From Actinomycetota bacterium (GTDB taxonomy: Bacteria > Actinomycetota > Thermoleophilia > Solirubrobacterales > Solirubrobacteraceae): 64,000 nucleotides of DNA. The notes under the pieces are model-generated. The model had not been told where the DNA came from and did no database searches. It saw only the letters and a list, made by a program, of their open reading frames with translations. The DNA is taken from NCBI GenBank assembly GCA_018268595.1, contig JAFDWH010000014.1:124001-188000 (forward strand), read 5' to 3'. The position numbers and the translations under genes were made by a program. This document shows positions 7,975 to 17,892 of this stretch, piece by piece; within the stretch, counting starts at the first letter, position 1, and each line of letters opens with the position of its first letter.

Positions 7975-9066
7975 ATGGACGCGATTCGCACCCGGTCGCG
8001 CGGGCGCACGCTGCGCGACGCCCTGGCGCTTGTCGAAACGCTCGCCTGCTACTGGCTCACGATCTTCCCGCTGGCACGACGGGAGCTTCGCCGCTGGCAG
8101 GCGCGCGCGGCGACGATCCCGCAACCTGCGCTGCGCGAGATCGCGACACGAGCGCTCGAACAAGAGGGCCTCAACGCCGAGGGAGCCGCGCTGTTCGCGA
8201 TGCTGGCACCCGCCCGCCAGCGCACGGCCACGACCCGCCTGCTCATCGCCTACCAGGTGATGTACGACTACCTCGACGCGCTCACGGAGCAGCCAACCCC
8301 GGAGCCCGTGAGGAGCAGCCGACAGCTTCACCGCGCCTTGGTCACCGCGCTCGGGCAACCCGCGCCGGCTGACGGCTACTTCGTCCACCACCCGCTGCGC
8401 GAAGACGACGGCTATCTCGCCGAGCTGGCGGCGAGCTGCCGAGCGACCTTCCTGCGCCTACCCGGCGCGCCCGTCGCGGCGCCGCACGCCATCGCCGCGG
8501 CGATGCGGTCGGGCGAGGGACAGAGCCAGAGCCACGCCGCCGCGTTCACCGCGGACCACGACCTGATCCGCTGGGCCGAGCACGCGACGCCCGAAGGGCT
8601 CGACCTTCGCTGGTGGGAGACGGCCGCTGCCGCGGAGTCGTCGCTCGTCATCCACGCGCTGCTGGCGAGCGCCGCGCAGCCGCACATGACCGCCGCGCGC
8701 GCCGAGCGCGTCACCGCCGCGTACTGGCCGTGGATCGCCGGCCTGAATGCGCTCCTCGACGACCTCATCGACACGGCCGAGGATGCCGCCGAGGGCACGC
8801 ACAGCTACATCGCGCACTACGACAGTCCCACGCTCCTCGCGGGCCGCCTCGCGGCCTTCACGGCCGCGGCGAGTCGCGCGATCGATCGACTTCCGCTGCG
8901 GAGCCGGCACGCGGTGATCTTCGCGGCGATGACGAGCTACTACCTCGCCGCTCCGCAGGCGGCCGACGCCGCGATCGAGCCGTCGGCGCGAGCCGTCGCC
9001 GAGCATCTCGCGATGAACGTTCGGCCGCTGCTCGTGATGCTCCGGCTGCGCCGTCGTCTCACCTGA
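7975..9066 (+). CDS. YtpB-like (DUF2600) terpene synthase
   Basis: A 363-residue all-helical protein of the DUF2600 family, whose Bacillus member YtpB makes tetraprenyl-beta-curcumene from a long prenyl diphosphate. Candidate Mg-binding motifs are DYLDALTE (residues 98-105) and LLDDLIDTAED (260-270), followed by GTHSYIAHY. The length matches the family. The ATG at 7975 was chosen; a TTG at 7966 is possible. It lies 42 bases after the permease gene on the same strand, so it is probably cotranscribed with padR and the ABC genes. The substrate cannot be told from sequence. Confidence 0.82.
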   Translation: MDAIRTRSRGRTLRDALALVETLACYWLTIFPLARRELRRWQARAATIPQPALREIATRALEQEGLNAEGAALFAMLAPARQRTATTRLLIAYQVMYDYLDALTEQPTPEPVRSSRQLHRALVTALGQPAPADGYFVHHPLREDDGYLAELAASCRATFLRLPGAPVAAPHAIAAAMRSGEGQSQSHAAAFTADHDLIRWAEHATPEGLDLRWWETAAAAESSLVIHALLASAAQPHMTAARAERVTAAYWPWIAGLNALLDDLIDTAEDAAEGTHSYIAHYDSPTLLAGRLAAFTAAASRAIDRLPLRSRHAVIFAAMTSYYLAAPQAADAAIEPSARAVAEHLAMNVRPLLVMLRLRRRLT

Positions 9067-9120
9067 ACGTTGCTCGTAAAGCCAGGCGCTCCGGGGTGAA
9101 ATTGCCACCGAGCATGGACG

Positions 9121-9990
9121 TCAGCTCGCCTCGACGTGCTCGCGCTCGGCCGTGCTGGCGGCGGCGCGCTGCTCGTACGCGGCGCGGGCGCCGAGGTCGG
9201 CGTCGGCGAGGATCCGGTCGGTCTTCGCGCTGCGGCCGATCGCCTCCGCCACCCGCCGCGGCATCAGCGCCCCGAGCCGCACGCCGACGGCGATCCCCTT
9301 CGGCACGTAGACGTCGTGGCGCGGGCGCTCGAGCGCCGCGACGATCGCGTCCGCGACCTGCTCGGGCTCGACGGTCGCAGTCAGCCCGCGGCCGCTCACG
9401 AGCCCCGCGGCCAGCTCCGTGTTGACCGGGACCGGCATCACGACGCTCGTCTCGACGCCGCTGCCGCGGATCTCGCCGCGGATCGCCTCCGTGAGGCCGA
9501 CGACGGCGTGCTTCGTCGCGGAGTACGTCGCGCCGCCCGGGACGCCGGCCTTGCCCGCCGTCGAGGCGATGTTCACGAGGTGGCCGCGGCGGCGCGGCAG
9601 GAAGCGCTCCAGCGCGAGCTTCGAGCCATGGATCACGCCGTGCAGGTTGATGTCGACCTGGCGCGCCGCGACCGCGTCGCGCTCGTCCACGAAGCGGCCG
9701 AGCTGCATGATCCCGGCGTTGTTGACGAGCACGTCGAGCGGGCCGAGCCGGCGCTCCGTCTCGTCGAGGAAGCGCTCGAACGAGGCGCGGTCGGTCACGT
9801 CGAGCGGCAGCGCGACGGTGCCGCCGCCCAGCTCCGCGGCGGTCCGCTCGGCCAGCGCGACGTCGACGTCGCCGATCGCCACCTGTGCGCCCTTGCGCAC
9901 GAGCGCGGCCGCCGTGGCGCGCCCGATCCCGCGTGCGCCGCCCGTGATCGCGACGACCTTGCCGGTGAGCGACCGGGGCTGCTTGGGCAT
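9121..9990 (-). CDS. Short-chain dehydrogenase/reductase
   Basis: A classical SDR of 289 residues. The Rossmann glycine motif is TGGARGIG near residue 14, NNAG is near 85, the catalytic Ser lies in NIASTAGKAG, and YSATK gives the Tyr and Lys. The C-terminal extension (residues 225-289) resembles the actinobacterial SDRs often annotated as acyl-CoA or steroid reductases. The ATG at 9990 follows GGAGAG and was preferred to upstream starts, which give unstructured residues. It is convergent with the terpene synthase, with 54 bases between them. The substrate is unknown. Confidence 0.9.
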   Translation of the reverse strand: MPKQPRSLTGKVVAITGGARGIGRATAAALVRKGAQVAIGDVDVALAERTAAELGGGTVALPLDVTDRASFERFLDETERRLGPLDVLVNNAGIMQLGRFVDERDAVAARQVDINLHGVIHGSKLALERFLPRRRGHLVNIASTAGKAGVPGGATYSATKHAVVGLTEAIRGEIRGSGVETSVVMPVPVNTELAAGLVSGRGLTATVEPEQVADAIVAALERPRHDVYVPKGIAVGVRLGALMPRRVAEAIGRSAKTDRILADADLGARAAYEQRAAASTAEREHVEAS

Positions 9991-10086
9991 GGGGCTCTCC
10001 TTCGGACGGCGGCTGGTGGCGGACGGACTGGCTGAGCAGCCAGTCTGCCGCGCCGCGCGGCCGAGCGCAAGCGCGGCACGCGCGAC

Positions 10087-10092
10087 TAGCAT
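10087..10092 (+). promoter_or_regulatory. Leaderless -10 element of the aminotransferase gene
   Basis: TAGCAT ends 8 bases before the ATG at 10101, leaving no room for a ribosome-binding site. The same GACTAGCAT word stands before the L,D-transpeptidase start at 35613. No good -35 is seen. Confidence 0.45.
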
Positions 10093-10100
10093 TCGCGCCC

Positions 10101-10901
10101 ATGGCGACCGCCCACCTCGCCTGCCTCGACGGCGCCGTGATGCCGGCCGCCGAGGCCGTCGTCCCCGCGACCGACGAGGGGCTGCTGCGCGGCGACGGCG
10201 TGTTCGAGGTGCTGCGCCTCTACGGCGGGCGGCCCTACGCGCTGGAGGAGCATCTCGCGCGGCTCGAGCGCTCGGCGGCGAACCTGCGCCTGCCGATCGA
10301 CCTCGCGGCGGTCCGCGCGGACGTCGCGCGGCTGCTCGGCGCGGCCGGCGGCGAGCCGGACCCGGGCGCGCTGCGGATCGTGCTGACGCGCGGCGGCCGC
10401 CGGCTGCTGCTGACCGAGGCGCTGCCGGAGCACCTGCCGGCGATCCGCCTCGCGACCGTCACGTACGCGCCCGTGCGGCTGCTGGACGGCATCAAGTCGC
10501 TCTCCTACGCGGCCAACATGCTCGCGACGCGGCTCGCGCAGGAGCAGGGCGCCGACGAGGCGCTGCTCGTCACGCCGCACGGCCGCGTGCTGGAGGCGCC
10601 GACGTCGTCGATCTTCTGGGTCGCCGGCGGCGCCGTTCGCACGCCACCGCTCAGCGACCACATCCTCGCCTCGATCACGCGTGCGCTCGCGCTCGAGCTG
10701 GGCGGCGCCGAGGAGCGCCCCTGCACGCTCGACGACCTGCACGCGGCCGACGAGGCGTTCCTCGTCTCCACCACGCGCGAGCTGCAGCCGGTCGCGAGCG
10801 TGGACGGGCGGGCGATCGGCGCCCCTGCGCCCGGCCCCGTCTCGGCTGACCTCGCCGCGCGCTTGCACGAGCGGATCCTGCGCGACCTCGAGGCCGCCTG
10901 A
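10101..10901 (+). CDS. Class IV (branched-chain / aminodeoxychorismate lyase type) aminotransferase
   Basis: A PLP-dependent fold-type IV enzyme of 266 residues. Markers are the N-terminal LLRGDGVFEVLR, the PLP lysine in GIKSLSYAANMLA (near residue 135), the ADEALLVTPHGRVLEAPTSS segment with its Glu, and the C-terminal DEAFLVSTTRELQPV. It could be a branched-chain or D-amino acid aminotransferase or 4-amino-4-deoxychorismate lyase; these are hard to separate by eye. It overlaps wecB by one base, so the two are coupled. That coupling raises a possible link to sugar metabolism, although class IV enzymes are not known sugar aminotransferases. Confidence 0.88.
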   Translation: MATAHLACLDGAVMPAAEAVVPATDEGLLRGDGVFEVLRLYGGRPYALEEHLARLERSAANLRLPIDLAAVRADVARLLGAAGGEPDPGALRIVLTRGGRRLLLTEALPEHLPAIRLATVTYAPVRLLDGIKSLSYAANMLATRLAQEQGADEALLVTPHGRVLEAPTSSIFWVAGGAVRTPPLSDHILASITRALALELGGAEERPCTLDDLHAADEAFLVSTTRELQPVASVDGRAIGAPAPGPVSADLAARLHERILRDLEAA

Positions 10902-11989
10902 TGCGCGTCCTCACGGTCATCGGGAACCGCCCGCAGTTCATCAAGGCCTCGGCCGTCTCCTCGCGCCTGCGGGCGCTCGGCGAGGAGGTCACGGTCCACA
11001 CCGGCCAGCACTACGACAGCGAGCTGTCGCAGGTCTTCTTCGACGAGCTGGAGCTGCCGCCGCCCGAGCACCTGTTGGGCATCGGCGGCGGCACGAACAC
11101 CGCGCAGACCGCGCGCATGCTCGCCGCGCTCGAGCCGCTGCTCGCGGACGTGCGGCCCGACGCCGTGCTCGTCTACGGCGACACGAACTCGACGCTGGCC
11201 GGTGCGCTGGCTGCGGTGCAGGCGGGGATCCCGGTCGCGCACGTCGAGGCGGGCATGCGCTCGTTCGACCGCGCGATGCCGGAGGAGGTCAACCGCGTCG
11301 TGACCGACCACCTCGGCGCGCTGCTGCTGTGCCCGTCGCAGACGGCGGTCGACAACCTGCGGCGCGAGTCGGTCGCGGGCGCGGTGGAGCTGGTCGGCGA
11401 CGTGATGGTCGACGTCGCGCAGCTGCTGCAGCCGGCCGCGCGCGCCCGCGTCGAGTCGCTCGCGCCGTACGAGGTCGAGCCGGGCGGCTACCTGCTCGCG
11501 ACCGCGCACCGCGCCGGCAACGTCGACGACCCCGAGCGGCTGCGCCTGCTCGCCGACGTGCTGCTGGCGCTGCCGCTGCCGGTCGTGCTGCCGCTGCACC
11601 CGCGCACGCGCGCGCGTCTGGAGGCGGCAGGGCTGCTGGAGGAGGTGACCGCTGCCGCGCACGTCCGGCTCGCGCCGCCGCTCGGCTACCTCGACTTCAC
11701 CGCGCTGCTGTGCAACGCGCGCGCGGTCGTGACCGACTCGGGCGGAGTGCAGAAGGAGGCCTACCTCGCCGGCGTGCCGTGCGTGACGATGCGCCCCAGC
11801 ACCGAGTGGGTCGAGACGGTCGAGGCCGGCTGGAACACGCTGGTCGACCTCGACGCGGAGCGTGCGCTCGCCGCGCTCGAGCGCACGCCGCCGGGCGAGC
11901 GCCCGCAGCTCTACGGCGACGGCAAGGCCGGCGAGCGGGTTGCGCAGGCGGTTCGCGCGCTCGCGGCCGGCGCGCCGGCGCCCGCCTGA
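10901..11989 (+). CDS. wecB: UDP-N-acetylglucosamine 2-epimerase (non-hydrolysing)
   Basis: A 362-residue enzyme of the WecB family, interconverting UDP-GlcNAc and UDP-ManNAc in the cytoplasm for cell-surface glycans. Markers are GNRPQFIKA at the N-terminus, TGQHYD near residue 40, VYGDTNST near 95, VEAGMRSFD near 113, PEEVNR, TAHRAGN near 203, and TDSGGVQKEA near 280. These match the GT-B fold and its UDP-binding site. Length is typical. It follows the aminotransferase directly and converges on the nucleotide-sugar dehydrogenase, so this end of the cluster is on the opposite strand. Confidence 0.95.
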   Translation: MRVLTVIGNRPQFIKASAVSSRLRALGEEVTVHTGQHYDSELSQVFFDELELPPPEHLLGIGGGTNTAQTARMLAALEPLLADVRPDAVLVYGDTNSTLAGALAAVQAGIPVAHVEAGMRSFDRAMPEEVNRVVTDHLGALLLCPSQTAVDNLRRESVAGAVELVGDVMVDVAQLLQPAARARVESLAPYEVEPGGYLLATAHRAGNVDDPERLRLLADVLLALPLPVVLPLHPRTRARLEAAGLLEEVTAAAHVRLAPPLGYLDFTALLCNARAVVTDSGGVQKEAYLAGVPCVTMRPSTEWVETVEAGWNTLVDLDAERALAALERTPPGERPQLYGDGKAGERVAQAVRALAAGAPAPA

Positions 11990-12007
11990 GCGGCCCGCGT
12001 CCGCGTC

Positions 12008-13300
12008 CTACGGTCGCCCGATCCGCCGCAGCGCCACGCCGGCCGCCGCGAACGGCGCGGGGTCGAGCACGTTGCGGCCGTCCACGACCGCGCGCGCACC
12101 CGGGAGCCCCGACGGCGTCAGCGCTCGGTACTCCTGGTGGTCTGCTTGGAGGATCGCGCCGTCGATCGCGCCCCCGTCCCACGGCTCGAAGCCGAGCGCG
12201 CGCAGCTCGTCGCCGTCGTAGAGCGGGTCGGCGGCCAGCGGGATCGCGCCGCGCGCCGACAGCTCGTCGCGCAGCGCGAACGCGCCGGAGAAGGCCGTCT
12301 CCTTCACCCCGCCGCGGTACGCGACGCCGAGGATCGGCACGCGCGCGCCGGCCAGCTCGCCGAGCGCCCCGGCGAGCAGCTCGACCGCGTACGCCGGCAT
12401 CGCGCCGTTGACCTCGCGCGCGAGCGCCGGCAGCCGCGCCTCGGGCGCGCCGTGCAGGAAGAAGTGGGGATAGACCGGGATGCAGTGGCCGCCGACCGCG
12501 ACGCCGGGGCGGTGGATGTGGCTGAACGGCTGGCTGTTCGACGCGTCGATCACGCGCTCGACGTCGACCCCGACGCGGTCGGCGTGGCGCGCCAGCTCGT
12601 TCGCGAACGCGATGTTGAGGTCGCGGTACGTCGTCTCGGCGAGCTTCGCCAGCTCGGCCGCCTCCGCCGAGCCCATCGGCCACACCTCGGCCGCCGGCTC
12701 GACGAACGCGCGATACAGCTCCACTGCGCGCGCCTCGCCCGCCGCCGAGCAGCCGCCGACGAGCTTCGGGTAGCTGCGCAGGTCCGCGAAGATCCGCCCG
12801 CTGTAGACGCGCTCCGGGCTGAAGGCGGTGTGGAAGTCGCGCTCGGGCTCGAGCCCACTCCCGCGCGCGAGCGCCGGCGCGACGCGCGAGCGCGTCGTCC
12901 CGACCGGCAGGGTCGTCTCGACGCACACGACCGTCCCGCTGCGGCCGGCGTCGGCCGCGCCGCGCAGCCCGCGCGCGATGTCGTCCAGCACGCTGTCGAG
13001 GATCCGCCAGTCCGGCTTCGCGTCCGCGTCCACGATCAGTGGGGGGACCGCGATCACGAGGTCCGGCCCCTCCGCGACCGCCGCCGCGGTGTCGCGCTGC
13101 GCGTGCAGGCGCCCGTCGCCGACGACCTCCGCAAGCGCCTCCTCCAGGCCGGCCTCCCCGGGGAACGGCGCCTGCGCCGCGTTGACCAGTTCGCACGTGC
13201 GCGCGTCGACGTCGCAGCCGACGACCGTGTGGCCGGCCCGCGCGACGTGCGCCGCGAGCGGCAGGCCGATCTTCCCGAGTGCGACGACGACGACTCTCAC
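12008..13300 (-). CDS. Nucleotide-sugar (UDP-N-acetylhexosamine) 6-dehydrogenase, WbpA/WecC type
   Basis: A 430-residue UDP-sugar dehydrogenase that oxidises C6 of a UDP-N-acetylhexosamine to the uronic acid using NAD. The Rossmann motif is ALGKIGLPLA (residues 7-16). VETTLPVGTT follows near 130, FSPERVYSGR near 160, and the catalytic Cys lies in VGGHCIPVYPHF near 263. The C-terminal domain contains LGVAYRGGVKETAFS. It overlaps the oxidoreductase gene by 4 bases. Together with that gene and the facing wecB and acyltransferase it suggests a di-N-acetylated uronic acid pathway. Confidence 0.9.
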   Translation of the reverse strand: MRVVVVALGKIGLPLAAHVARAGHTVVGCDVDARTCELVNAAQAPFPGEAGLEEALAEVVGDGRLHAQRDTAAAVAEGPDLVIAVPPLIVDADAKPDWRILDSVLDDIARGLRGAADAGRSGTVVCVETTLPVGTTRSRVAPALARGSGLEPERDFHTAFSPERVYSGRIFADLRSYPKLVGGCSAAGEARAVELYRAFVEPAAEVWPMGSAEAAELAKLAETTYRDLNIAFANELARHADRVGVDVERVIDASNSQPFSHIHRPGVAVGGHCIPVYPHFFLHGAPEARLPALAREVNGAMPAYAVELLAGALGELAGARVPILGVAYRGGVKETAFSGAFALRDELSARGAIPLAADPLYDGDELRALGFEPWDGGAIDGAILQADHQEYRALTPSGLPGARAVVDGRNVLDPAPFAAAGVALRRIGRP

Positions 13301-14322
13301 GCCGCGCTGCCCGCCGCCCCGCCGGCCGGCGCGAGCCGCACCGTCTCGCCGCGCGCGGCGCTCTCCAGCACCGCCTCCGCCGAGCGCAGCGCCGCGAGGC
13401 CCTGTGCCAGCGTCACCACGCGCGACTCCTCGCCGCTGCCGGCCACGAGGTCGCGGAACGCCTCGAGCTCAGTCCGCAGCGGCTCCGCGCGCGCGAGGGC
13501 GTAGCGCGTCGCGTCACCCTCGGAGACGCCGCGCAGCGCCTGCGCGCTCGTCCATGACGAGGTCACGTCGCCGTTCTCGTAGAACGTCAGGTCGGCCGTC
13601 ACCGTCTCCGCGACGAGCATGCCGCGGTCCCCGAGCACGCGCGTGCGGCGCGTCTTCGTCGGCGTCAGCCAGTCGACGATCGAGTTGAACGGCACGTCGG
13701 AGGCGAGCCGCCCGGTCACCAGGACGAGGTCCTCGTGCGGGCGGCCGGTGCGGTGCGCGGTCTGGGCGGCAACCGTCTCGATCGGCGCGTCGGCGACCCA
13801 CGTGACGATGTCGAGGTCGTGCGTCGCGAGGTCCTTCACGACGCCGACGTCGCGCACGCGTTCGGGGAAGGGGCCGATCCGCTCGGTCGCGACGAGGAAC
13901 ACCTCGCCGAGCTGGCCGGCGAGGACGCGCTCGCGCAGCGCGATCAGCGCCGGGTTGAAGCGCTCGACGTGGCCGACCACCGCCCGCACCCCGGCGCGCT
14001 CGCAGGCGGCGACGATCTGCTCGCCCTCCTCGACGGAGGCGGCGAGCGGCTTCTCGATCAGCAGGTGCACGCCGGCCTCGGCGAGCCGCAGCGCAGCCGC
14101 CAGGTGCTCCTCCGTCGGCAGCGCGACGACGGCCATGTCGAGCGGGCCTGTGGCCAGCAGCTCGTCGAGCGTCGCGAACACCAGCGCCGGGTCGCGCACC
14201 GCGTCGTTGCGGTCGCCGGCGGCGTCGACCGCCCCGGCGAAGCGGACGCCCGGCAGCGACTGCAGGATGCGGGCGTGGTGCCGGCCCATCATGCCGAGCC
14301 CGAGCGTGGCTGCACGCAGCAC
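13297..14322 (-). CDS. Gfo/Idh/MocA family sugar oxidoreductase (WbpB/WlbA-like)
   Basis: A 341-residue NAD(P)-dependent oxidoreductase. The Rossmann motif is LGLGMMGRHHARIL near residue 8. The characteristic EKPLAASVEEGE near 90 holds the active Lys. HVERFNPA is near 118 and KDLATHDLD near 163 supplies the catalytic His/Asp region. In the Wbp/Wlb pathways a relative oxidises C3 of UDP-GlcNAcA. Start GTG at 14322 sits 7 bases after a TATCCT -10. It is divergent from the acyltransferase gene, with 101 bases between. Confidence 0.9.
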   Translation of the reverse strand: MLRAATLGLGMMGRHHARILQSLPGVRFAGAVDAAGDRNDAVRDPALVFATLDELLATGPLDMAVVALPTEEHLAAALRLAEAGVHLLIEKPLAASVEEGEQIVAACERAGVRAVVGHVERFNPALIALRERVLAGQLGEVFLVATERIGPFPERVRDVGVVKDLATHDLDIVTWVADAPIETVAAQTAHRTGRPHEDLVLVTGRLASDVPFNSIVDWLTPTKTRRTRVLGDRGMLVAETVTADLTFYENGDVTSSWTSAQALRGVSEGDATRYALARAEPLRTELEAFRDLVAGSGEESRVVTLAQGLAALRSAEAVLESAARGETVRLAPAGGAAGSAA

Positions 14323-14329
14323 GCGCGGC

Positions 14330-14335
14330 AGGATA
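14330..14335 (-). promoter_or_regulatory. Leaderless -10 element of the Gfo/Idh gene
   Basis: On the reverse strand TATCCT ends 7 bases before the GTG start at 14322. A matching element for the divergent acyltransferase lies at 14410-14415, so the spacer drives both genes. Confidence 0.5.
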
Positions 14336-14409
14336 TCGGCGCCGCCCCCCGCCTCGCGGCGCGCCGAGCGGCCCGCGCCCGCTGCCGCCGTGCCGCCGCC
14401 CGCGCCGCG

Positions 14410-14415
14410 TAGGCT
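14410..14415 (+). promoter_or_regulatory. Leaderless -10 element of the acyltransferase gene
   Basis: TAGGCT ends 8 bases before the ATG at 14424, with no ribosome-binding site between. Confidence 0.5.
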
Positions 14416-14423
14416 TCGCGCCG

Positions 14424-15119
14424 ATGCCCGCCGCCCCCGGCCTCGTCCTCAGCCCCTCCGCCCGTGTCGGCGCGGACGTGACGTTCGGCGCGCACGTCGT
14501 CGTGCACGGCGACGTCGAGATCGGCGACGGGGTGACGATCGAGGACGGCGTCGTGCTCGGCAAGCGGCCGCGCCTCGCGCCCGGCTCGGCGGCCGCCGGC
14601 GACGTGCCGCCGCTCGCGATCGGCGCCGGCGCGAAGGTCTGCTGCGGCGCGATCGTGTTCGCCGGCGCGCAGGTCGGCGCGGGCGCGATCGTCGGCGACC
14701 AGGCGTTCGTGCGCGAGCGCGCGACCGTCGGCGAGCGCAGCGTGGTCGGGCGCGGCTCCACGGTCGACAACGACGTGGTCGTCGGCGCGCGCGTGAAGCT
14801 CCAGACGAACGTCTACCTGACGGCCTTCTCCGTCGTCGAGGACGACGTCTTCGTCGGTCCCTGCGCGACGACGACGAACGACGACGCGATGGGCCGCCTC
14901 GCCGCCGGAACGCCGCTGCGCGGTGCCACGCTGCGCCGCGCCTGCCGGATCGGCGGCGGGGTCGTGCTGACGCCCGGCGTCGAGGTCGGCGAGGAGGCGT
15001 TCGTCGCCGCCGGCGCGGTCGTCACGCGCGACGTGCCCGCGCGCGCGGTCGTGATGGGCGTTCCCGCGCGCGTCGTGCGCGAGGTGCCCGACGCGGACCT
15101 GATCGAGCGCTGGCGCTGA
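14424..15119 (+). CDS. Left-handed beta-helix (hexapeptide) acyltransferase, WbpD/WlbB-like
   Basis: A 231-residue acyltransferase with continuous hexapeptide repeats from residue 10 (VGADVTFGAHVVVHGDVEIG) through about 210. The loop VFVGPCATTTNDDAMGR near residue 140 matches sugar N-acetyltransferases that acetylate a 3-amino UDP-sugar. The C-terminal VVTRDVPARAVVMGVPARVV is typical. It is expected to act as a trimer with acetyl-CoA. It faces the Gfo/Idh gene and converges on purA. Confidence 0.88.
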   Translation: MPAAPGLVLSPSARVGADVTFGAHVVVHGDVEIGDGVTIEDGVVLGKRPRLAPGSAAAGDVPPLAIGAGAKVCCGAIVFAGAQVGAGAIVGDQAFVRERATVGERSVVGRGSTVDNDVVVGARVKLQTNVYLTAFSVVEDDVFVGPCATTTNDDAMGRLAAGTPLRGATLRRACRIGGGVVLTPGVEVGEEAFVAAGAVVTRDVPARAVVMGVPARVVREVPDADLIERWR

Positions 15120-15122
15120 GCC

Positions 15123-15138
15123 GCGCGCTACGGCGCGC
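15123..15138. terminator. Possible bidirectional hairpin between acyltransferase and purA
   Basis: GCGCGC-TACG-GCGCGC forms a 6-bp stem with a tetraloop between two convergent genes. There is no T tract, so its terminator role is tentative. Confidence 0.3.
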
Positions 15139-15147
15139 CGCGGCCGG

Positions 15148-16518
<1,371 letters not shown>

Positions 16519-17886
16519 CTACCCCGCGAAGCGATCGCCCGCGAAGTTCATGAACTTCGGGTACTCCTTCTGGAACGTCAGCGTGACGTCCCCGAGCGCG
16601 CCGTTGCGGTGCTTGGCGATGATGATGTCGGCCTCGCCCTCGCGCTCGGACTCTCTGTCGTAGTACTCGTCGCGGTAGATGAACATCACGAGGTCGGCGT
16701 CCTGCTCGATGTTCCCGGACTCGCGCAGGTCCGACAGGATCGGTCTCTTGTCGGTGCGCGACTCGACCGCGCGCGAGAGCTGGGAGAGCGCGATCACCGG
16801 CACCTCCAGCTCGCGCGCGAGGATCTTCAGCCCGCGGCTCATCTGGCCGACGGCCTCGACGCGGTTCTCGATGCGGCTGTCGGCGCGCATCAGCTGCAGG
16901 TAGTCGAGGATGATCAGCCCGAGCCCGTTCTCGCTCTGCTGGTGCAGGCGCCGCGCCTTCGCACGCAGCTCGAGGATGCCGATGTCGGACGAGTCGTCGA
17001 CGTAGAGCGGCGCGTCGGACAGCCGCTGGCACGCCTCGAGGATCTTCGGCCAGCGGTTCTCCGCGACGCGGCCCTTGCGCAGCTCCTCGCCGCGGATGCG
17101 CGCCTGCGACGCGACGAAGCGCTGCGCCAGCTCCGCCTCCGACATCTCGAGGCTGAACAGCGCGACCGGCTTGCCGTGCTCCAGCGCGGCGTTCTCGGCG
17201 ATGTTCGTGACGAGCGCCGACTTGCCCATCGAGGGGCGCGCGGCGAGGATGATCAGGTTGCCGGGCTGGAAGCCGCCGGTGATCTCGTCGAGGTCCTTGT
17301 AGCCCGACGGCGTGCCCGTGAGGGCGGTGTGCTCGAGCGAGAGCCGGTGCAGCTTGTCCATCTCGTCGTGCAGCACCTCGCCGACGGCGCGGAAGTCCTT
17401 CTGGCGGTCGTCGTGCCCGACCTCGAGGATGTCGCGCTCGGCCCACTCGACCAGCTCGCGCGCGGGCGCCTCGTGGTTGTAGACGTTCGCCTGGATCTGC
17501 TGCGTCGTCGTCAGCAGGCGCCGCAGCAGCGCGTTGCTCTGGACGATGCGCGCGTACTCGCGCACGTTGCCGGCGGCCGGCGCCGCGCCGGCGAGCGCGT
17601 CGACCATCGCCGGGCCGCCGACCTGCTCCAGCTCGCCGCTCTGCCGCAGCTCCTCGGTGACGGTGAGCACGTCGATCTCGCGGCTCTCCTCGTAGAGCCG
17701 CAGCATCGCGCGGTAGATCGTCGCGTGCTGCTCGCGGTAGAACTGCTCCGGCTTGAGGCCCTCGTTGATGACGAGCCCGTAGAGCGTCGTGTCCGCCAGC
17801 AGGATCGCGCCGAGGACCGACTGCTCCGCTTCGAGGTTGTGCGGGGGCAGGAGCGCGGGGTTGTGCTGCTGCTCGATCGCGGCCAC
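16519..17886 (-). CDS. dnaB: Replicative DNA helicase DnaB
   Basis: DnaB, 455 residues, the hexameric 5'-3' helicase at the replication fork. The N-terminal domain begins PHNLEAEQSVLGAIL. The RecA-like domain has Walker A ARPSMGKSAL near residue 210, Walker B LGLIILDYLQLM near 310, and the ALSQLSR, RPILSDLRESG and AKHRNG motifs. No intein is present. GTG at 17886 follows a TATCAC -10 by 6 bases. A perfect 15-base palindrome overlaps this -10. The gene lies downstream of the rpsF-ssb-rpsR-rplI cluster but after a strong hairpin, so it likely has its own promoter. Confidence 0.97.
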   Translation of the reverse strand: MAAIEQQHNPALLPPHNLEAEQSVLGAILLADTTLYGLVINEGLKPEQFYREQHATIYRAMLRLYEESREIDVLTVTEELRQSGELEQVGGPAMVDALAGAAPAAGNVREYARIVQSNALLRRLLTTTQQIQANVYNHEAPARELVEWAERDILEVGHDDRQKDFRAVGEVLHDEMDKLHRLSLEHTALTGTPSGYKDLDEITGGFQPGNLIILAARPSMGKSALVTNIAENAALEHGKPVALFSLEMSEAELAQRFVASQARIRGEELRKGRVAENRWPKILEACQRLSDAPLYVDDSSDIGILELRAKARRLHQQSENGLGLIILDYLQLMRADSRIENRVEAVGQMSRGLKILARELEVPVIALSQLSRAVESRTDKRPILSDLRESGNIEQDADLVMFIYRDEYYDRESEREGEADIIIAKHRNGALGDVTLTFQKEYPKFMNFAGDRFAG

Positions 17887-17892
17887 CCAGGA

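Noticed and set aside
10063-10068. A -35 element for the aminotransferase promoter
   Set aside because: The bases at the right distance do not resemble TTGACA; only the -10 is supported.
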